NCBI GenBank assembly: GCA_934402375.1
Contig: CAKRUB010000001.1
Span: 124,001 to 188,000 of the forward strand
DNA length: 64,000 nucleotides
Reading direction: 5' to 3'
Origin: an uncultured Acetatifactor sp.
GTDB taxonomy: Bacteria > Bacillota > Clostridia > Lachnospirales > Lachnospiraceae
In this document: piece after piece, positions 63,776-64,000 of the stretch
Numbering within the stretch: the stretch's first letter is position 1
Layout: every line of letters begins with the position of its first letter
Notes under the pieces: generated by a model
What the model was told of the DNA's origin: nothing
Databases searched by the model: none
What the model saw: the letters and a program-made list of their open reading frames with translations, nothing else
Translations under genes and position numbers: made by a program

Positions 63776-64000
63776 TTATACTTTCGACGTGTACTTAAGG
63801 TATATCCATCCGGCACCGGACTTTAATCTGCCCCATCCGTCACACTCCGCCGTAATAGTATATACCTCGTTTCTTCGGACTGTTGCAACCACCTCGGACT
63901 TTGTGCTGCCAAGCCGCCTCACATTAAGGCTGGATGCAGTGATCCGCACCTTGTAAGGCAGCGCCGGGGCAAACGGATCGGGTGTATCTGCTGTCTGTGC
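63776..64000 (-). CDS. SH3-domain cell-wall protein, endolysin-like (partial, C-terminus only)
   Basis: The last 74 residues of a protein whose N-terminus lies beyond the right edge. They hold a bacterial SH3 domain (PYKVRITASSLNVRRLG, EVYTITAECDGWGRLKSG, AGWIYLKYTSKV) behind a Pro/Asp linker. This ending is common in phage-type N-acetylmuramoyl-L-alanine amidases and lysozymes of Clostridia. The catalytic part is not visible, so the enzyme class is an inference. Confidence 0.75.
   Translation of the reverse strand, partial: AQTADTPDPFAPALPYKVRITASSLNVRRLGSTKSEVVATVRRNEVYTITAECDGWGRLKSGAGWIYLKYTSKV

Overview
The window looks like a chromosomal segment from a gut-type Lachnospiraceae (Clostridia) genome. 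The evidence is the gene order radC-mreBCD-mrdA-minCDE-rodA-mgsA-dacF, the rplU-prp-rpmA-obgE-yhbY-nadD-yqeK-rsfS block, an L27 with the Firmicutes N-terminal extension next to its Prp protease, YesM/YesN-type sugar signalling with LplA/B/C-type transport, and strong AGGAGG ribosome binding sites. The genus cannot be fixed from the sequence alone. I saw no tRNA, rRNA or CRISPR array, and no gene-free gap longer than about 300 bases.

Left part (1-19.4 kb): a truncated AI-2E-family permease, rubrerythrin, ttcA and a XerC/D-like recombinase lead into a carbohydrate region. This holds an AraC regulator, two ABC permeases, a lipoprotein binding protein and a YesN/YesM two-component pair. A YneA-like LysM protein follows, with a textbook SOS promoter carrying LexA boxes. 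Then come an intracellular tandem-GH43 enzyme, a GH29 fucosidase and a 3'-shortened AraC gene, and finally lexA. The LysM gene and lexA look like an SOS pair pushed about 6 kb apart by the glycosidase module. Near-identical 18-bp LexA-like sequences lie on both sides of that module.

Middle part (19.4-47.3 kb): a cytidylate-kinase-like gene, a complete branched-chain amino acid ABC operon (livKHMGF), a DUF378 gene, the ribosome-assembly and NAD block, L21/Prp/L27 behind an L21 leader, a second cytidylate-kinase-like gene, rluD-lspA-aroB, a P-loop protein-HlyD-yggS-sepF operon, and the elongation, division-site and wall cluster (dacF, mgsA, rodA, minEDC, mrdA, mreDCB, radC, DUF4321). Almost all genes run on the minus strand.

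Right part (47.4-64 kb): a PLP methionine-gamma-lyase-family gene, miaA, mutL and mutS behind one promoter; a SulP transporter; then, in transcription order, an XRE regulator, miaB, a GPH sugar permease, a GH13 glucosidase and a fused phosphoesterase/prolyl-tRNA-deacylase gene. The extreme right edge is the C-terminus of a phage-endolysin-type SH3 protein.

The most notable non-coding finds are a 116/117-bp MITE present twice, each copy with a perfect 8-bp target duplication at the end of a gene, and a 151-bp element that folds into one long hairpin ahead of the GH13 gene. The most notable protein is the PPP-type phosphoesterase fused to a PrdX/YbaK-like tRNA-editing domain.
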